Shown: positions 9,785-20,826 of the stretch, piece after piece
Layout of the letters: each line of letters starts with the position of its first letter
Numbering within the stretch: the first letter of the stretch is position 1
NCBI RefSeq assembly: GCF_000772705.2
Contig: NZ_JSBW02000054.1
Location: 61,808-125,807, forward strand
Origin: Xanthomonas vasicola
GTDB taxonomy: Bacteria > Pseudomonadota > Gammaproteobacteria > Xanthomonadales > Xanthomonadaceae
Reading direction: 5' to 3'
Length of the DNA: 64,000 nt
The notes under the pieces: model-generated
What the model was told of the DNA's origin: nothing
The model's database searches: none
The model's input: only the letters and a program-made list of their open reading frames with translations
Position numbers and translations under genes: made by a program

Positions 9785-11489
9785 GCGATGTCTCCTTGGC
9801 CGCGTGTGCGGGGTTGCTGTCCAGCATGGTGCTGTTGGCGTTGTTGGGCGGCACCAGCGGCCACACGTTGGCGCGTGCGTCGATGGCGACATGCAGCAGG
9901 CCGGGACCGGGCTGCGCCAACAACTCGGCTAGCGCCGCATCCACATCGCCGCGCGCGATGATGCGCTTGGCCGGGATGCCGAATACCTGCGCCAACGCCG
10001 CAAAATCCGGGTTGTCGGACAGATCAATTTCGCTGTAACGCTCGGCAAAGAACAGTTCCTGCCACTGCCGCACCATGCCCAGCGAACTGTTATCCAGCAG
10101 CACGATCTTTACCGGCAGCTTGCAGCGCGCAATCGTCACCAGCTCCTGCACGTTCATCATGAAACTGCCATCGCCGGAGACCAGCACCACGGTGCGATCG
10201 GGGCAGGCAAACTGCGCGCCCATGGCCGCCGGCAGGCCGAAGCCCATGGTGCCGAGCGCGCCGCTGGTGAGGTGATTGCGCGGGTCGTTGAAGCGGCAGT
10301 GCTGGGCCACCCACATCTGATGCTGACCTACATCGCAAGCAATGATGGTGTCGGCTGGGGCTACTTCGCTCAGGCGCTTCAACAGCGCCGGTGCGTAGAT
10401 ATCGGTACCGGGCGCGTCGTAACGCGCGCCGAATTTTTCACGGTTGGCAAAGCAGCGCGTGCGCCAAGCCTGGCAGTTGGCGCGTGCCGCACTCAAGGCT
10501 TTCAAACTCACTGCCACGTCGCCGGGCACCGCGATATCGGCGGTGCGCAGCTTGGAAATTTCATACGCGTCGGCATCCAGATGGATGACGCGCGCAAACG
10601 GGGCAAACTCGCTCAGCTTGCCGGTTGCACGGTCGTCGAAACGCGCACCGACGACGACCAGTAGATCGCATTCCTGGATCGCCATATTGGCCGCACGGGT
10701 GCCGTGCATGCCCAGCATGCCCAGGTAATCCGGATGTGCATGCGACAACGCACCCAGGCCGCGCAAGGTCAACGCGGTCGGGATGCCGGTGGCTTCGACA
10801 AAGCGCCGGAATGGCTCCACTGCACCGGCCAACGCGATCCCGCCACCGCCGTACACCACCGGGCGTTCGGCACTGGCGATCGCTGCCAGTGCTTCGGCCA
10901 ATTTCGCGTCCGCCGGCACCGGCGGCGGCAACACCGCTGCCGGCACATGCGCGGGCAGATGCGAGGCATCGGCCACCTGCACGTCCTTGGGCAGATCGAT
11001 CAACACTGGCCCGGGACGTCCTTCGCGCGCAATGCGAAACGCCTCGCGCACCATCTCCGGAAGATCCTCCACCCGCCGCACCAGAAAGCTGTGCTTGACG
11101 ATCGGCATGGTCATGCCGAATACGTCCAGTTCCTGGAACGCGTCGGTGCCCAGTAACGGGGTGGCGACCTGGCCGGTCAGGCACACCATCGGCACCGAAT
11201 CGAGCATCGCGTCGGCGATGCCGGTGACCAGATTGGATGCGCCCGGGCCGGAGGTGGCCACGCACACGCCGACCCGGCCGCTGGCACGTGCATAGCCGTT
11301 GGCAGCGAGTGCGGCGCCCTGTTCGTGACGAACCAGGATGTGCTTGAGCCTGGAATCCACCAGGGCGTCGTAGAACGGCATGATGGTGCCGCCCGGATAG
11401 CCGAACAGCGTTTCCACGCCTTCGGCTTCCAGGGCCTGCGTCAGCCAGCGCGCGCCGTTACGGGGCGTGCTGTGTGCGGAGGTGTTCAT
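9768..11489 (-). CDS. ilvG: Acetolactate synthase large subunit
   Basis: This ThDP-dependent enzyme makes 2-acetolactate or 2-aceto-2-hydroxybutyrate from pyruvate, the first common step to valine, leucine and isoleucine. It has 573 residues. FGYPGGTIMPFYDAL and the catalytic glutamate in VRHEQGAALAANGYA are near the N-terminus; the ThDP-magnesium motif begins GDGSFMMNVQEL in the C-terminal third. It lies 43 bases after ilvC and overlaps ilvM. Position and the short partner subunit favour the ilvG name over ilvB or ilvI. Confidence 0.95.
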   Translation of the reverse strand: MNTSAHSTPRNGARWLTQALEAEGVETLFGYPGGTIMPFYDALVDSRLKHILVRHEQGAALAANGYARASGRVGVCVATSGPGASNLVTGIADAMLDSVPMVCLTGQVATPLLGTDAFQELDVFGMTMPIVKHSFLVRRVEDLPEMVREAFRIAREGRPGPVLIDLPKDVQVADASHLPAHVPAAVLPPPVPADAKLAEALAAIASAERPVVYGGGGIALAGAVEPFRRFVEATGIPTALTLRGLGALSHAHPDYLGMLGMHGTRAANMAIQECDLLVVVGARFDDRATGKLSEFAPFARVIHLDADAYEISKLRTADIAVPGDVAVSLKALSAARANCQAWRTRCFANREKFGARYDAPGTDIYAPALLKRLSEVAPADTIIACDVGQHQMWVAQHCRFNDPRNHLTSGALGTMGFGLPAAMGAQFACPDRTVVLVSGDGSFMMNVQELVTIARCKLPVKIVLLDNSSLGMVRQWQELFFAERYSEIDLSDNPDFAALAQVFGIPAKRIIARGDVDAALAELLAQPGPGLLHVAIDARANVWPLVPPNNANSTMLDSNPAHAAKETSHALPA

Positions 11490-11532
11490 GCGTTGCGGAC
11501 CTTCGGTTTAAGCGGTGGGGGAGGCGGCGGCG

Positions 11533-12534
11533 TTATGCCGCCTGTTGATTCGCCGGTGCGGCGGCGGCTTGCTGTTCGCCGTTGAGCCACACCATCTTGG
11601 CGCGCAGCTTCTTGCCCACTTCCTCGATCGGGTGTTCCAGATCGGCCTGTTTGAACTTGTTGTAGCTCGGCAGCCCGGCTTCGTATTCGGCCACCCAGTT
11701 CTTGGTGAAGGTGCCGTTCTGGATATCGGTCAGCACGTCCTTCATGCGCGCCTTGGTGCTGGCATCGATCACACGTGGCCCGCTGACATAATCGCCGTAT
11801 TGCGCGGTTTCGGAAACGAACTCAAGCATGCGGGTAATGCCGCCTTCGTAAAACAGGTCCACAATCAACTTCAATTCGTGCAGCACTTCGTAGTATGCGA
11901 TTTCCGGCTGATAGCCGGCTTCCACCAGCACTTCAAAACCGGCCTGCACCAGCGACGAGGCGCCGCCGCACAGCACCGCCTGCTCGCCGAACAGATCGGT
12001 TTCGGTTTCTTCCTTGAAGGTGGTCTTGATGATGTTGGCGCGCGCGCCACCCAGGCCGCCGGCATAGGCCAGTGCGAGGTGTTCGGCCTTGCCGCTGGTG
12101 TCCTGGTACACCGCATAGATGCACGGCACGCCGCGGCCGATTTCATACTCGCGCCGCACCAGCGCGCCCGGGCCCTTGGGCGCAACCAGCACCACGTCCA
12201 GATCGGCGCGCGGCCGGATCATGTCGAAATGTACGTTCAAGCCATGCGCGAACAGCAGGCAGGCGCCCTGCTTCATGTTCGGGGCGATGACGTCTTCATA
12301 GAGCTTCTTCTGCACCATGTCCGGGGTCAGGATGGCGACAAGATCCGCGCTCTTGACCGCCTCGGACGGCGCCACGACGGTGAAGCCATCGGCCTGCGCC
12401 TTGGATTCGGTCGGGCCACCGGGGCGCAGGCCGACAGTGACGTCGAAGCCGGAATCGCGCAGGTTCAGCGCATGCGCGCGGCCCTGGCTGCCGTAGCCGA
12501 TAATCGCGATTTTCGGTTGGGTGTCGTTGCTCAT
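11533..12534 (-). CDS. ilvC: Ketol-acid reductoisomerase (class I)
   Basis: IlvC performs the NADPH-dependent alkyl migration and reduction of acetolactate to 2,3-dihydroxyisovalerate. The 333-residue length marks the short class I enzyme, unlike the longer class II of E. coli. [20 protein letters not shown] at residues 9-28 is the nucleotide-binding start. The acidic metal ligands fall in the C-terminal knotted domain ([12 protein letters not shown] and [13 protein letters not shown]). It is the first structural gene of the operon, about 210 bases after the attenuator hairpin. Confidence 0.97.
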   Translation of the reverse strand: MSNDTQPKIAIIGYGSQGRAHALNLRDSGFDVTVGLRPGGPTESKAQADGFTVVAPSEAVKSADLVAILTPDMVQKKLYEDVIAPNMKQGACLLFAHGLNVHFDMIRPRADLDVVLVAPKGPGALVRREYEIGRGVPCIYAVYQDTSGKAEHLALAYAGGLGGARANIIKTTFKEETETDLFGEQAVLCGGASSLVQAGFEVLVEAGYQPEIAYYEVLHELKLIVDLFYEGGITRMLEFVSETAQYGDYVSGPRVIDASTKARMKDVLTDIQNGTFTKNWVAEYEAGLPSYNKFKQADLEHPIEEVGKKLRAKMVWLNGEQQAAAAPANQQAA

Positions 12535-12745
12535 GGGTTGTCCTTACGGGGTTGGCAGTTGAGATTGGCAGTGGATAAACGGATCAGCCGGCAGTGCAGA
12601 CACTGGCCGGCTGAGCAAAGCGGGGATGAGCGATGGCACTGCGCGGGCAACCACAAACATCAGCGTCTGACTGGGCAGTGCTGGGTCGTTTGGCGGAAGT
12701 GGCAGTGATGTCGTTCATGTCATTCGAAACTTTTGGTGGTCCCTG

Positions 12746-12831
12746 AAACGCGAAACCCCGCGCCGTTGCCGGTGCGGGGTCTGATCGAAGCCTTGTGTGT
12801 GTTGCCTACACGAAGTCTCGTCCCGCACCGG
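12746..12831 (-). promoter_or_regulatory. Attenuator with terminator and competing antiterminator before ilvC
   Basis: On the minus strand the terminator is ACCCCGC (12780-12774) paired with GCGGGGT (12761-12755), with a further CCG/CGG pairing inside and TTTCGCGTTT after it. Upstream, CCGGTGCGGG at 12831-12822 lies in the end of the leader gene. It is the perfect 10-base complement of CCCGCACCGG in the terminator's 5' arm, so pairing there would dissolve the terminator. This arrangement, with a regulatory-codon run just upstream, is the standard design of translation-coupled attenuation. Confidence 0.85.
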
Positions 12832-12928
12832 TTGGCGAGGTAATAAGTACGAGCACGAGAAGCGACGCAGCCAGCGCGCCGGAGGGCGCGGCCATCAGAG
12901 CGTTCGAGGTGGTGTAGCGGTGCGTCAT
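12806..12928 (-). CDS. ilvL: ilv operon leader peptide (40 residues)
   Basis: This short gene encodes 40 residues starting MTHRYTTSNALMAAPSG. Residues 23-30 read LLVLVLIT: three branched-chain residue types plus threonine, encoded at 12862-12839, immediately before the antiterminator sequence. Its stop codon lies about 25 bases before the terminator hairpin. Run composition, position and the two mutually exclusive hairpins all fit an IlvL-type attenuation leader: starvation for leucine, valine or isoleucine would stall ribosomes on the run and allow readthrough into ilvC. It resembles E. coli IlvL in design, not in sequence. No ribosome site is visible before the ATG. Confidence 0.88.
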   Translation of the reverse strand: MTHRYTTSNALMAAPSGALAASLLVLVLITSPTGAGRDFV

Positions 12929-12935
12929 GGGCTTG

Positions 12936-12965
12936 AGATAACCATCGCAGCAACTAGGGTGTCAA
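12936..12965 (-). promoter_or_regulatory. Candidate ilv operon promoter
   Basis: A perfect TTGACA (-35) lies at 12965-12960 and a weaker TTATCT (-10) with upstream TGG at 12941-12936, separated by 18 bases. Initiation about seven bases later would fall at or within a base or two of the leader ATG, which would make the leader mRNA leaderless. The -35 is convincing; the -10 is a poor match, so the exact start is uncertain. Confidence 0.55.
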
Positions 12966-13191
12966 CCCTTGCGCATGAAACATCCGCATCAATTTGCAAA
13001 GTCGCGTGCAAAGCCCCGTGGCAGCTGCATGGTTACCGTTGAAACCGGATCGATGCAGCACAAGAAGCGCTGACGACGGTCACCATCTGCGCGGCATCGA
13101 GTGCGTTGCCAAGTGTCGATTGGACGGCGGGGCACAGCCCCGCTGGTATGGTTAGAAGTTCATTACTTTAGTTTCATGGGGGCCATCAGTG

Positions 13192-14901
13192 ATGCGTCGC
13201 GTACCTATGTTGTTGGTGTCTGCTCTGGCGCTGCTTGCGCCGCCCCTCTGCGCTGCCGACCGCGTCACCGGGCAGCCGTTTGCCACCCGCTCGGAAGTCA
13301 TCGCGCCGCATGCCATGGCCGCCACCTCGCAACCGCTTGCGACCCAGATCGCATTGGATGTGATGAAGGACGGCGGCTCGGCGGTGGATGCGGCGATTGC
13401 AGCCAACGCGGCGCTGGGCCTGATGGAGCCAACCGGCAATGGCGTGGGCGGAGACCTGTTCGCGATCGTCTGGGACCCCAAGACCCACACGCTCTATGGT
13501 TACAACGGCTCGGGCCGCTCGCCCAAGTCGCTGACGCTGGCCGAGTTCCAGCGCCGTGGCTTGAAGGACATTCCGCCGACCGGCCCGCTGCCGGTGTCGG
13601 TGCCCGGCGCGGTAGATGGCTGGTTTGCGCTGCACGAGCGCTTCGGGCGCAAGCCGATGGCGCAGAACCTGGCGCCGGCAATCCGCTACGCCGGCGAAGG
13701 CCATCCGGTGGCCGAAACCATCGCCTATTACTGGGACCGCTCGGTGCCGCGCCTGTCGCAGTACCCGGGTTTCAATGAACAATTCACCATTGACGGCCAT
13801 GCCCCGCGCAAGGGTGAGCTGTGGAAGAACCCCAACCTGGCCAACACGCTACAGCAGATCGCCGATGGCGGCCGCGATGCGTTCTACAAGGGCGACATCG
13901 CGCGCACCATCGGTGCGTACTTCAAGGCCAATGGCGGCTACCTCAGCTATGAGGATCTGGCCAGCCATACCGGCGAGTGGGTCGAGCCGGTGTCCACCAA
14001 TTACCGCGGCTATGACGTATGGGAGCTACCGCCCAACAGCCAGGGCATCGCGGCGTTGCAGATGCTCAATATTCTGGAGGCCTACGATTTCTCCAAGATT
14101 CCGTTCGGCTCGGCCGAGCATGTGCACTTGTTTACCGAAGCCAAAAAGCTCGCCTTCGCTGACCGTGCGCGGTTTTACGCCGACCCTGCATTTCAACCGG
14201 CACCGTTGGCAAAATTGATTTCCAAGGAGTACGCCAATCAGCGCCGTGCGCTGATCTCGATGGATAAGGCGCTCAAGGAAGTGCAGCCGGGCACGCCCAA
14301 GCAACTGGAAGAGGGCGACACCATCTATATGACCGTGGCCGATGCCGACGGCATGATGGTCTCGCTGATCCAGTCCAACTACCGCGGCATGGGCAGCGGC
14401 ATGGCGCCGCCGGGGCTGGGCTTCATCCTGCAGGACCGCGGCGAGATGTTCGTGCTGAAGAAGGATCACCCCAACGGCTACGCGCCGGGCAAGCGGCCCT
14501 TCCAGACCATCATCCCGGCCTTCGTCACCAAGGACGGCAAGCCGTGGCTGAGCTTCGGCGTGATGGGCGGTGCGATGCAGCCACAAGGGCACGTGCAGAT
14601 CGTGATGAACCTGGTGGACTTCCATATGAACCTGCAGGAAGCCGGCGACGCACCGCGCATCCAGCATGAAGGTTCCACCGAGCCTACCGGCCAGGCCACT
14701 GCGATGAGCGATGGCGGCGAGGTCAATCTGGAAACCGGCTTCTCCTACGACACCATCCGCGCGCTGATGCGCAAAGGCCACCGGGTGATCTTTGCCGATG
14801 GCCCGTATGGCGGGTATCAGGCGATCGCCCGCGACCCGGTCAGCGGTGTGTACTACGGTGCTTCGGAAAGCCGCAAGGACGGCCAGGCGGCCGGATACTG
14901 A
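13192..14901 (+). CDS. Gamma-glutamyltransferase family protein, exported
   Basis: An Ntn hydrolase that normally cleaves itself into two chains and acts on gamma-glutamyl compounds such as glutathione in the periplasm. The 569-residue protein starts with a signal peptide (PMLLVSALALLAPPLCAADR). The large-chain signature EPTGNGVGGDLFAIV is present. The small-chain start is at about T377 in GDTIYMTVADADG, aligning with the catalytic threonine of the family; the usual TTH is TIY here. QSNYRGMGSGMAPPG follows as in YwrD-like members. A GTG one codon earlier is also possible; I chose the ATG. It stands alone between the ilv leader and a chemoreceptor remnant. The precise substrate (glutathione or a beta-lactam-like amide) is not shown. 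Confidence 0.88.
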   Translation: MRRVPMLLVSALALLAPPLCAADRVTGQPFATRSEVIAPHAMAATSQPLATQIALDVMKDGGSAVDAAIAANAALGLMEPTGNGVGGDLFAIVWDPKTHTLYGYNGSGRSPKSLTLAEFQRRGLKDIPPTGPLPVSVPGAVDGWFALHERFGRKPMAQNLAPAIRYAGEGHPVAETIAYYWDRSVPRLSQYPGFNEQFTIDGHAPRKGELWKNPNLANTLQQIADGGRDAFYKGDIARTIGAYFKANGGYLSYEDLASHTGEWVEPVSTNYRGYDVWELPPNSQGIAALQMLNILEAYDFSKIPFGSAEHVHLFTEAKKLAFADRARFYADPAFQPAPLAKLISKEYANQRRALISMDKALKEVQPGTPKQLEEGDTIYMTVADADGMMVSLIQSNYRGMGSGMAPPGLGFILQDRGEMFVLKKDHPNGYAPGKRPFQTIIPAFVTKDGKPWLSFGVMGGAMQPQGHVQIVMNLVDFHMNLQEAGDAPRIQHEGSTEPTGQATAMSDGGEVNLETGFSYDTIRALMRKGHRVIFADGPYGGYQAIARDPVSGVYYGASESRKDGQAAGY

Positions 14902-14978
14902 GCGCGCGTTACGGCCGAGGTTGTCGCTCAACTCCGGCCGCCGCGCGCCGCTAATCAAAGGATGTAGCAGGAGCCCTC

Positions 14979-16812
14979 ATGAACTCGATGCAACAGCCGG
15001 ACCCGTCGTCGCAGACCCAGCCGGCCATGCTCCCGGATGCGCCGGTCGCGTTGTTGCGGCTGTCTGCCGAAGCCTGCCTGGTGGCCTGCAACCGCGCCGG
15101 GCTGGATGTGCTGGGCAAGACGGCGGCCGAACTGCAGGGCGCGCCGGCCTCGGTATTGTGGGGATTAAGCGCCGCCGATCTGGTTGGCGAAGAGGGCGTC
15201 TGGGCTGCCCCGGGCGACGGCGCGGCGCGTGCGCTATGTGCGCGACCGTGAGCACGGGGGCTGGATGCTGTCGCTGCCGCATGTGGAAACCGCGATCCTG
15301 CTGCGTGAGGCTACCCGTCTGGCCGACGGCAGCCGGCCGGTGCCGATCTCGCCCCTGCTGCAGCCGCTGGTAGCGCGCCTGCAGGCCGAACACGAAGACC
15401 GCACGGTGCTCGAGCGCACCGCGCAAGCGCTGGCCAGCTGCGAACTCGACCTGCTGTTGCCGCCGGGGCTGGCGGAAACCGAGATGGGTCGCCGACTGCA
15501 GGCCGGGTTCGGCAATCTGGCCGAGGCCATCCGCCAGGCGGTGGCCTTGTCGGTGCAGATCGCCGCCGAAGTGCCGCCGCTGGTGGCCGAAAACGATGAG
15601 ATGGTGCGCCAGTCGCAGGCGCAAAACGAGGCGCTGGATGGCGCGCGCACCGCGGTGGTGCGGCTGTCGTCGAGCCTGCAGGACGTTAACACCGAGTTGG
15701 CGCAGGTCATTGCGCTGGCCGCCAATGCCGATGACAGCGCACGGCAAGGCGTGGCCGCGGCGCATGCGCTCGGTCAGGCCATGCACGAAGTGGAGCGCCG
15801 GGCGTCACGTGCAGGCGAAGTCATCGAAGTCATCGATTCGGTGGCGTTCCAGACCAATATCCTGTCGATCAATGCCAGCATCGAAGCCGCGCATGCCGGC
15901 GATGCCGGCCGTGGCTTTGCAGTGGTCGCCACCGAGATCCGGCGTCTGGCCGAACGCGCCGCCGCGGCGGCACGCGACGTCCGCGCGATTCTGGCTGAAA
16001 CCAGCGCCGCAGTCGGCGAGGGTGCGGCTTCTGCACGTGGCACCGAAGCGGTGCTCGATGGCATCACCCGCGTCCTCGGGCAGGCCAGCAGCGCGATGAC
16101 CACGGTGGCCGGGCGCATCCAGGCCCAGGACGGTGAGATTCGCGGAATTGAGCGTGCGGTGGACGGTGTGGTTGCATTGGGCCGCAGCAATCTGCAGCAC
16201 GCCGCGCATGTGGCCGAACGCAGCGAAGCGCTGGAACGCGGTACCGAAACTCTGCGCGATTGCGTTGGCTTGTTCCGGCTGCCGCCGGATCAGCTGCAAG
16301 TGCCCAGGCACGCGCAGGTCAAGGAACTGGCTGTCGCCACTGCCGGCAAGATCGGCACAGCACTGGCGCAAGTGATCGCGCGCGGGCAGATCGACGAAGC
16401 GGCGTTGTTCGCGCGTACCTACACGCCAATTGCCGGCGTGGAGCCGCCCAAGTTCAGCACCGATTTCGATGCGGTCTGCGATCAAGTATTGCCGGCGTTG
16501 CAAGAGCCGCTGCTGGATGCGCACCCGTGGATCGTGTTCGCCATCTGTGCCAATCCCGATGGCTATGTGCCCACCCACAATCTGCGCTTCACCCAACCAC
16601 TGACTGGCGATGCCAAGCGCGATCTGGTCGGCAACCGCACCAAGCGCAAGTTCACCGACCGCGTCGGCCGCAGTGTGGGCGCACACACCGACCCGTACCG
16701 CTTGCAGGTCTATCGTCGCGATACCGGACAAATCATGTTCGACCTCTCCGCGCCGATCTTCGTCGGCCGCAAGCACTGGGGCGGGCTGCGGGTGGGCTAT
16801 ACGCTGGAGTGA
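14979..16812 (+). pseudogene. Soluble methyl-accepting chemotaxis protein, split by a frameshift
   Basis: Two overlapping frames together make one chemoreceptor. The first (14979-15251) encodes a PAS-like start with VALLRLSAEACLVACNRAG. The second, open from 15184, encodes the rest: a coiled-coil signalling domain with the conserved tip [20 protein letters not shown] and [16 protein letters not shown], then a C-terminal domain containing [20 protein letters not shown] seen in some cytoplasmic receptors. Removing one base in the GCCCCGGG tract near 15210 would restore a continuous protein of about 610 residues. No membrane segment is visible. The start ATG follows a GCAGGAG ribosome site. The break is either a real mutation or a sequencing error in a GC-rich run; the long intact second part favours a recent event. 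Confidence 0.8.
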
Positions 16813-16837
16813 CGCCGTAGGGTGTACCCGCGCGCTC

Positions 16838-16863
16838 AAAAAAAGCCGCCGAAGATCGGCGGC
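16838..16863 (-). terminator. Intrinsic terminator on the minus strand, left by the decayed TonB receptor
   Basis: GCCGCCGA (minus strand) pairs with TCGGCGGC across a 3-base loop and is followed by seven T. On the plus strand there is no T tract, so it does not serve the chemoreceptor. It lies about 120 bases beyond the last recognisable codon of the TonB receptor remnant and probably marks the 3' end of the ancestral gene. Confidence 0.75.
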
Positions 16864-16984
16864 AGGGAGAGAGAGCAGGTTTCTTGTTGTAGTGACTGCA
16901 GGGTAGCGGTGTGATGTGCCGTGGAAATGTCTGCGCATGTCGCCATCGCTCTGCCATGTGCCAGTCGCTCGCTTGCGTGTTATC

Positions 16985-18005
16985 GCGCTGGTGTAGGAGG
17001 TGCTATTGGTCGAGCAAGGATCGGAATAGGTATCGAAGCTGTCCGATGCGCCCAGATACAGATCTTCGATCGATGGTGCGCGGAAACCGGTGGCGTAATT
17101 GCCGCGAATCAATAGGTCGGCGACCGGCTTCCACTTGAAGCCGAACTTGCTGTTGGTGGTGCTGCCGAAGGTGTTGTAGTCCGAATAACGCACTGCTGCG
17201 CTCAATTCCAGCAACTGCTCACCGGGCACGTCTTTCAGCAGTGGGATGGCCATTTCGGTGTAATAGTCGTTGAGCGTGTACGAGCCAGAGGTGGGTGTGA
17301 ACGAATTGCCAGAGGTGTAGCCGGCCGAGATCAAGGCATCCGGTGAGGAGAATCCGCTTTCCCCGCGGTGTTCGACACCGGCGGCAAAACTGATCCATCC
17401 GGCGGGCAGCTCGAACAGATCGCCGGTGAGGTTGGCGGTGAAACTGCTGTTCTTGTATTGGTACGTGTTGTGTGCGGTGAACAGGATGTAGTCCAGCATT
17501 CCTCCGGTCACGCCACCGGCCGGCGACAACGGATTAAACGGCACGCAGCCGGCAATGACGGCGCCGCCACTGTCCAGGCACACAAGGTGCCATTGACGAT
17601 GCCCGATGCACCGAGCGCGTTGCTGAGGTTGAGCAGGTTGACATCGCCGTACTGGGTTTCGGTCTGGTCGGTCTGATTGTGCCCAAAGCCGACATCCCAG
17701 CTGAACTGCCTGTCCGCAAACTGGAAGTCGCCTTCCAGCCCGGTGTACACGTGCGAGGTCTTGACGTCCTGCTGGTAGGTGCGCGCGAATGCGGTCAATC
17801 GATGCGACCAGCCGACATCGCGCCCATCGCCACCGTAGGCGCTGTTGTAGGGGTTGTAGTAGCTGTCGCCGCTTGACAGGATGCCGGTGTTGACCGAGGC
17901 CAGCGGAAAGCCGGCCAACTGCTGCGACGACTGGCGGCGGTTATAGAGTCCATCGAACTTGAAGCGCACGTTGGAGCGTTGTCATAGTCATATGTACGGC
18001 GGTTT
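16985..18005 (-). pseudogene. TonB-dependent receptor, decayed internal fragment
   Basis: Three minus-strand frames carry successive pieces of one outer-membrane beta-barrel. They are TYDYDN near 17990, then RFKFDGLYNRRQSSQQLAG through DVGFGHNQTDQTETQYGDV, then GGAVIAGCVPFNPL through ATGFRAPSIEDLYLG and FDTYSDPCSTN. The signal peptide, TonB box, plug and last strands are missing. Frameshifts fall near 17975 and near 17580 (an extra T in TTGTGTGCC). The sequence resembles the intact receptor at 24257-27142, for example in TTNSKFGFKWKP. A terminator survives downstream. This is a dead paralogue. Confidence 0.85.
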
Positions 18006-18366
18006 CCGGTAGAGGAGGAGCGACAGCGCGATCCCCGTTGAATGGCACACCTGCGTGCGGTGGCATCGGCAACACGTAGGCTTAGCGGGAATTTAACAAG
18101 CGGGTTCCGCCGCCGTTTTTCGTTAATCGGCACCTTGTTGCGTTACGACGCGCGCAACGCATGCGCGCGTCACCCAATGCCTGAGCGAGGCTGGGCGTGT
18201 GCTGCCACGGCGTGGGATGACCTGCGCAGACATATGTCGCGGTGACGCGCGACAACCTCGCTGCGCTCAACAGCAGCTATGTACGCTCGCTGCGTTACGG
18301 TATGCGTTGTGGATAGCCCGTGACATTGTTTTCGCCGTGCAACCCGCGATGTGGTTTAATCGCCGC
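18006..18366. other. Region between receptor remnant and thiC riboswitch
   Basis: No gene is recognised. The left part probably contains unrecognisable remains of the decayed receptor. A TTTAAT box at 18355-18360 is placed correctly to be the -10 element for transcription beginning at the riboswitch; I see no good -35 at standard spacing. Confidence 0.45.
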
Positions 18367-20429
<2,063 letters not shown>

Positions 20430-20593
20430 TGCGTTACATCGAGGCGTTTCATAAACACCATGCAGCGCCCGCTTAGGAAAAATTCAGTTTGGTATTGCCA
20501 GATCGCATCGCGGTGCGCAAGTGCCGCGGTGCGGTTGGATTGCAAGCGATTACAGCGGATAAGGGTTTCAGCGGGTTTAGCTGAATCGCAGAT

Positions 20594-20617
20594 AAAAAAA
20601 TCGCGCCAAAGGCGCGA
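20594..20617 (-). terminator. Orphan intrinsic terminator on the minus strand
   Basis: TCGCGCC-TTT-GGCGCGA followed by seven T on the minus strand. No minus-strand gene lies upstream (20618-20826); one short frame ends with LSLADEFK and a TAA at 20634-20632, about 15 bases before the stem. It may be the end of a lost gene or of a small RNA. A GA microsatellite (20650-20661) is adjacent. Confidence 0.6.
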
Positions 20618-20826
20618 AGGATACGTCGTAATTATTTGAATTCGTCGGCGAGAGAGAGAGAGCCTGACGCTGCCGCCTGTCATAGGAAGCAACGAGGCAT
20701 AGCGTAAAATTTGCACCAAATGGATGCATGACACAGTCAGTCGTGGTCCTTTGCCGAATTTGGCGTTTCGCGCGTTGTGCGATGCGCTCTTGTAGTCCTT
20801 TGCATGCCAATGCGTGTTTTTTGCCG

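Noticed and set aside
15805..17583. A 592-codon minus-strand open frame
   Set aside because: Its first part is genuine TonB receptor remnant, but after about 16985 it runs antisense through the chemoreceptor gene. It is a chance fusion, not one protein.
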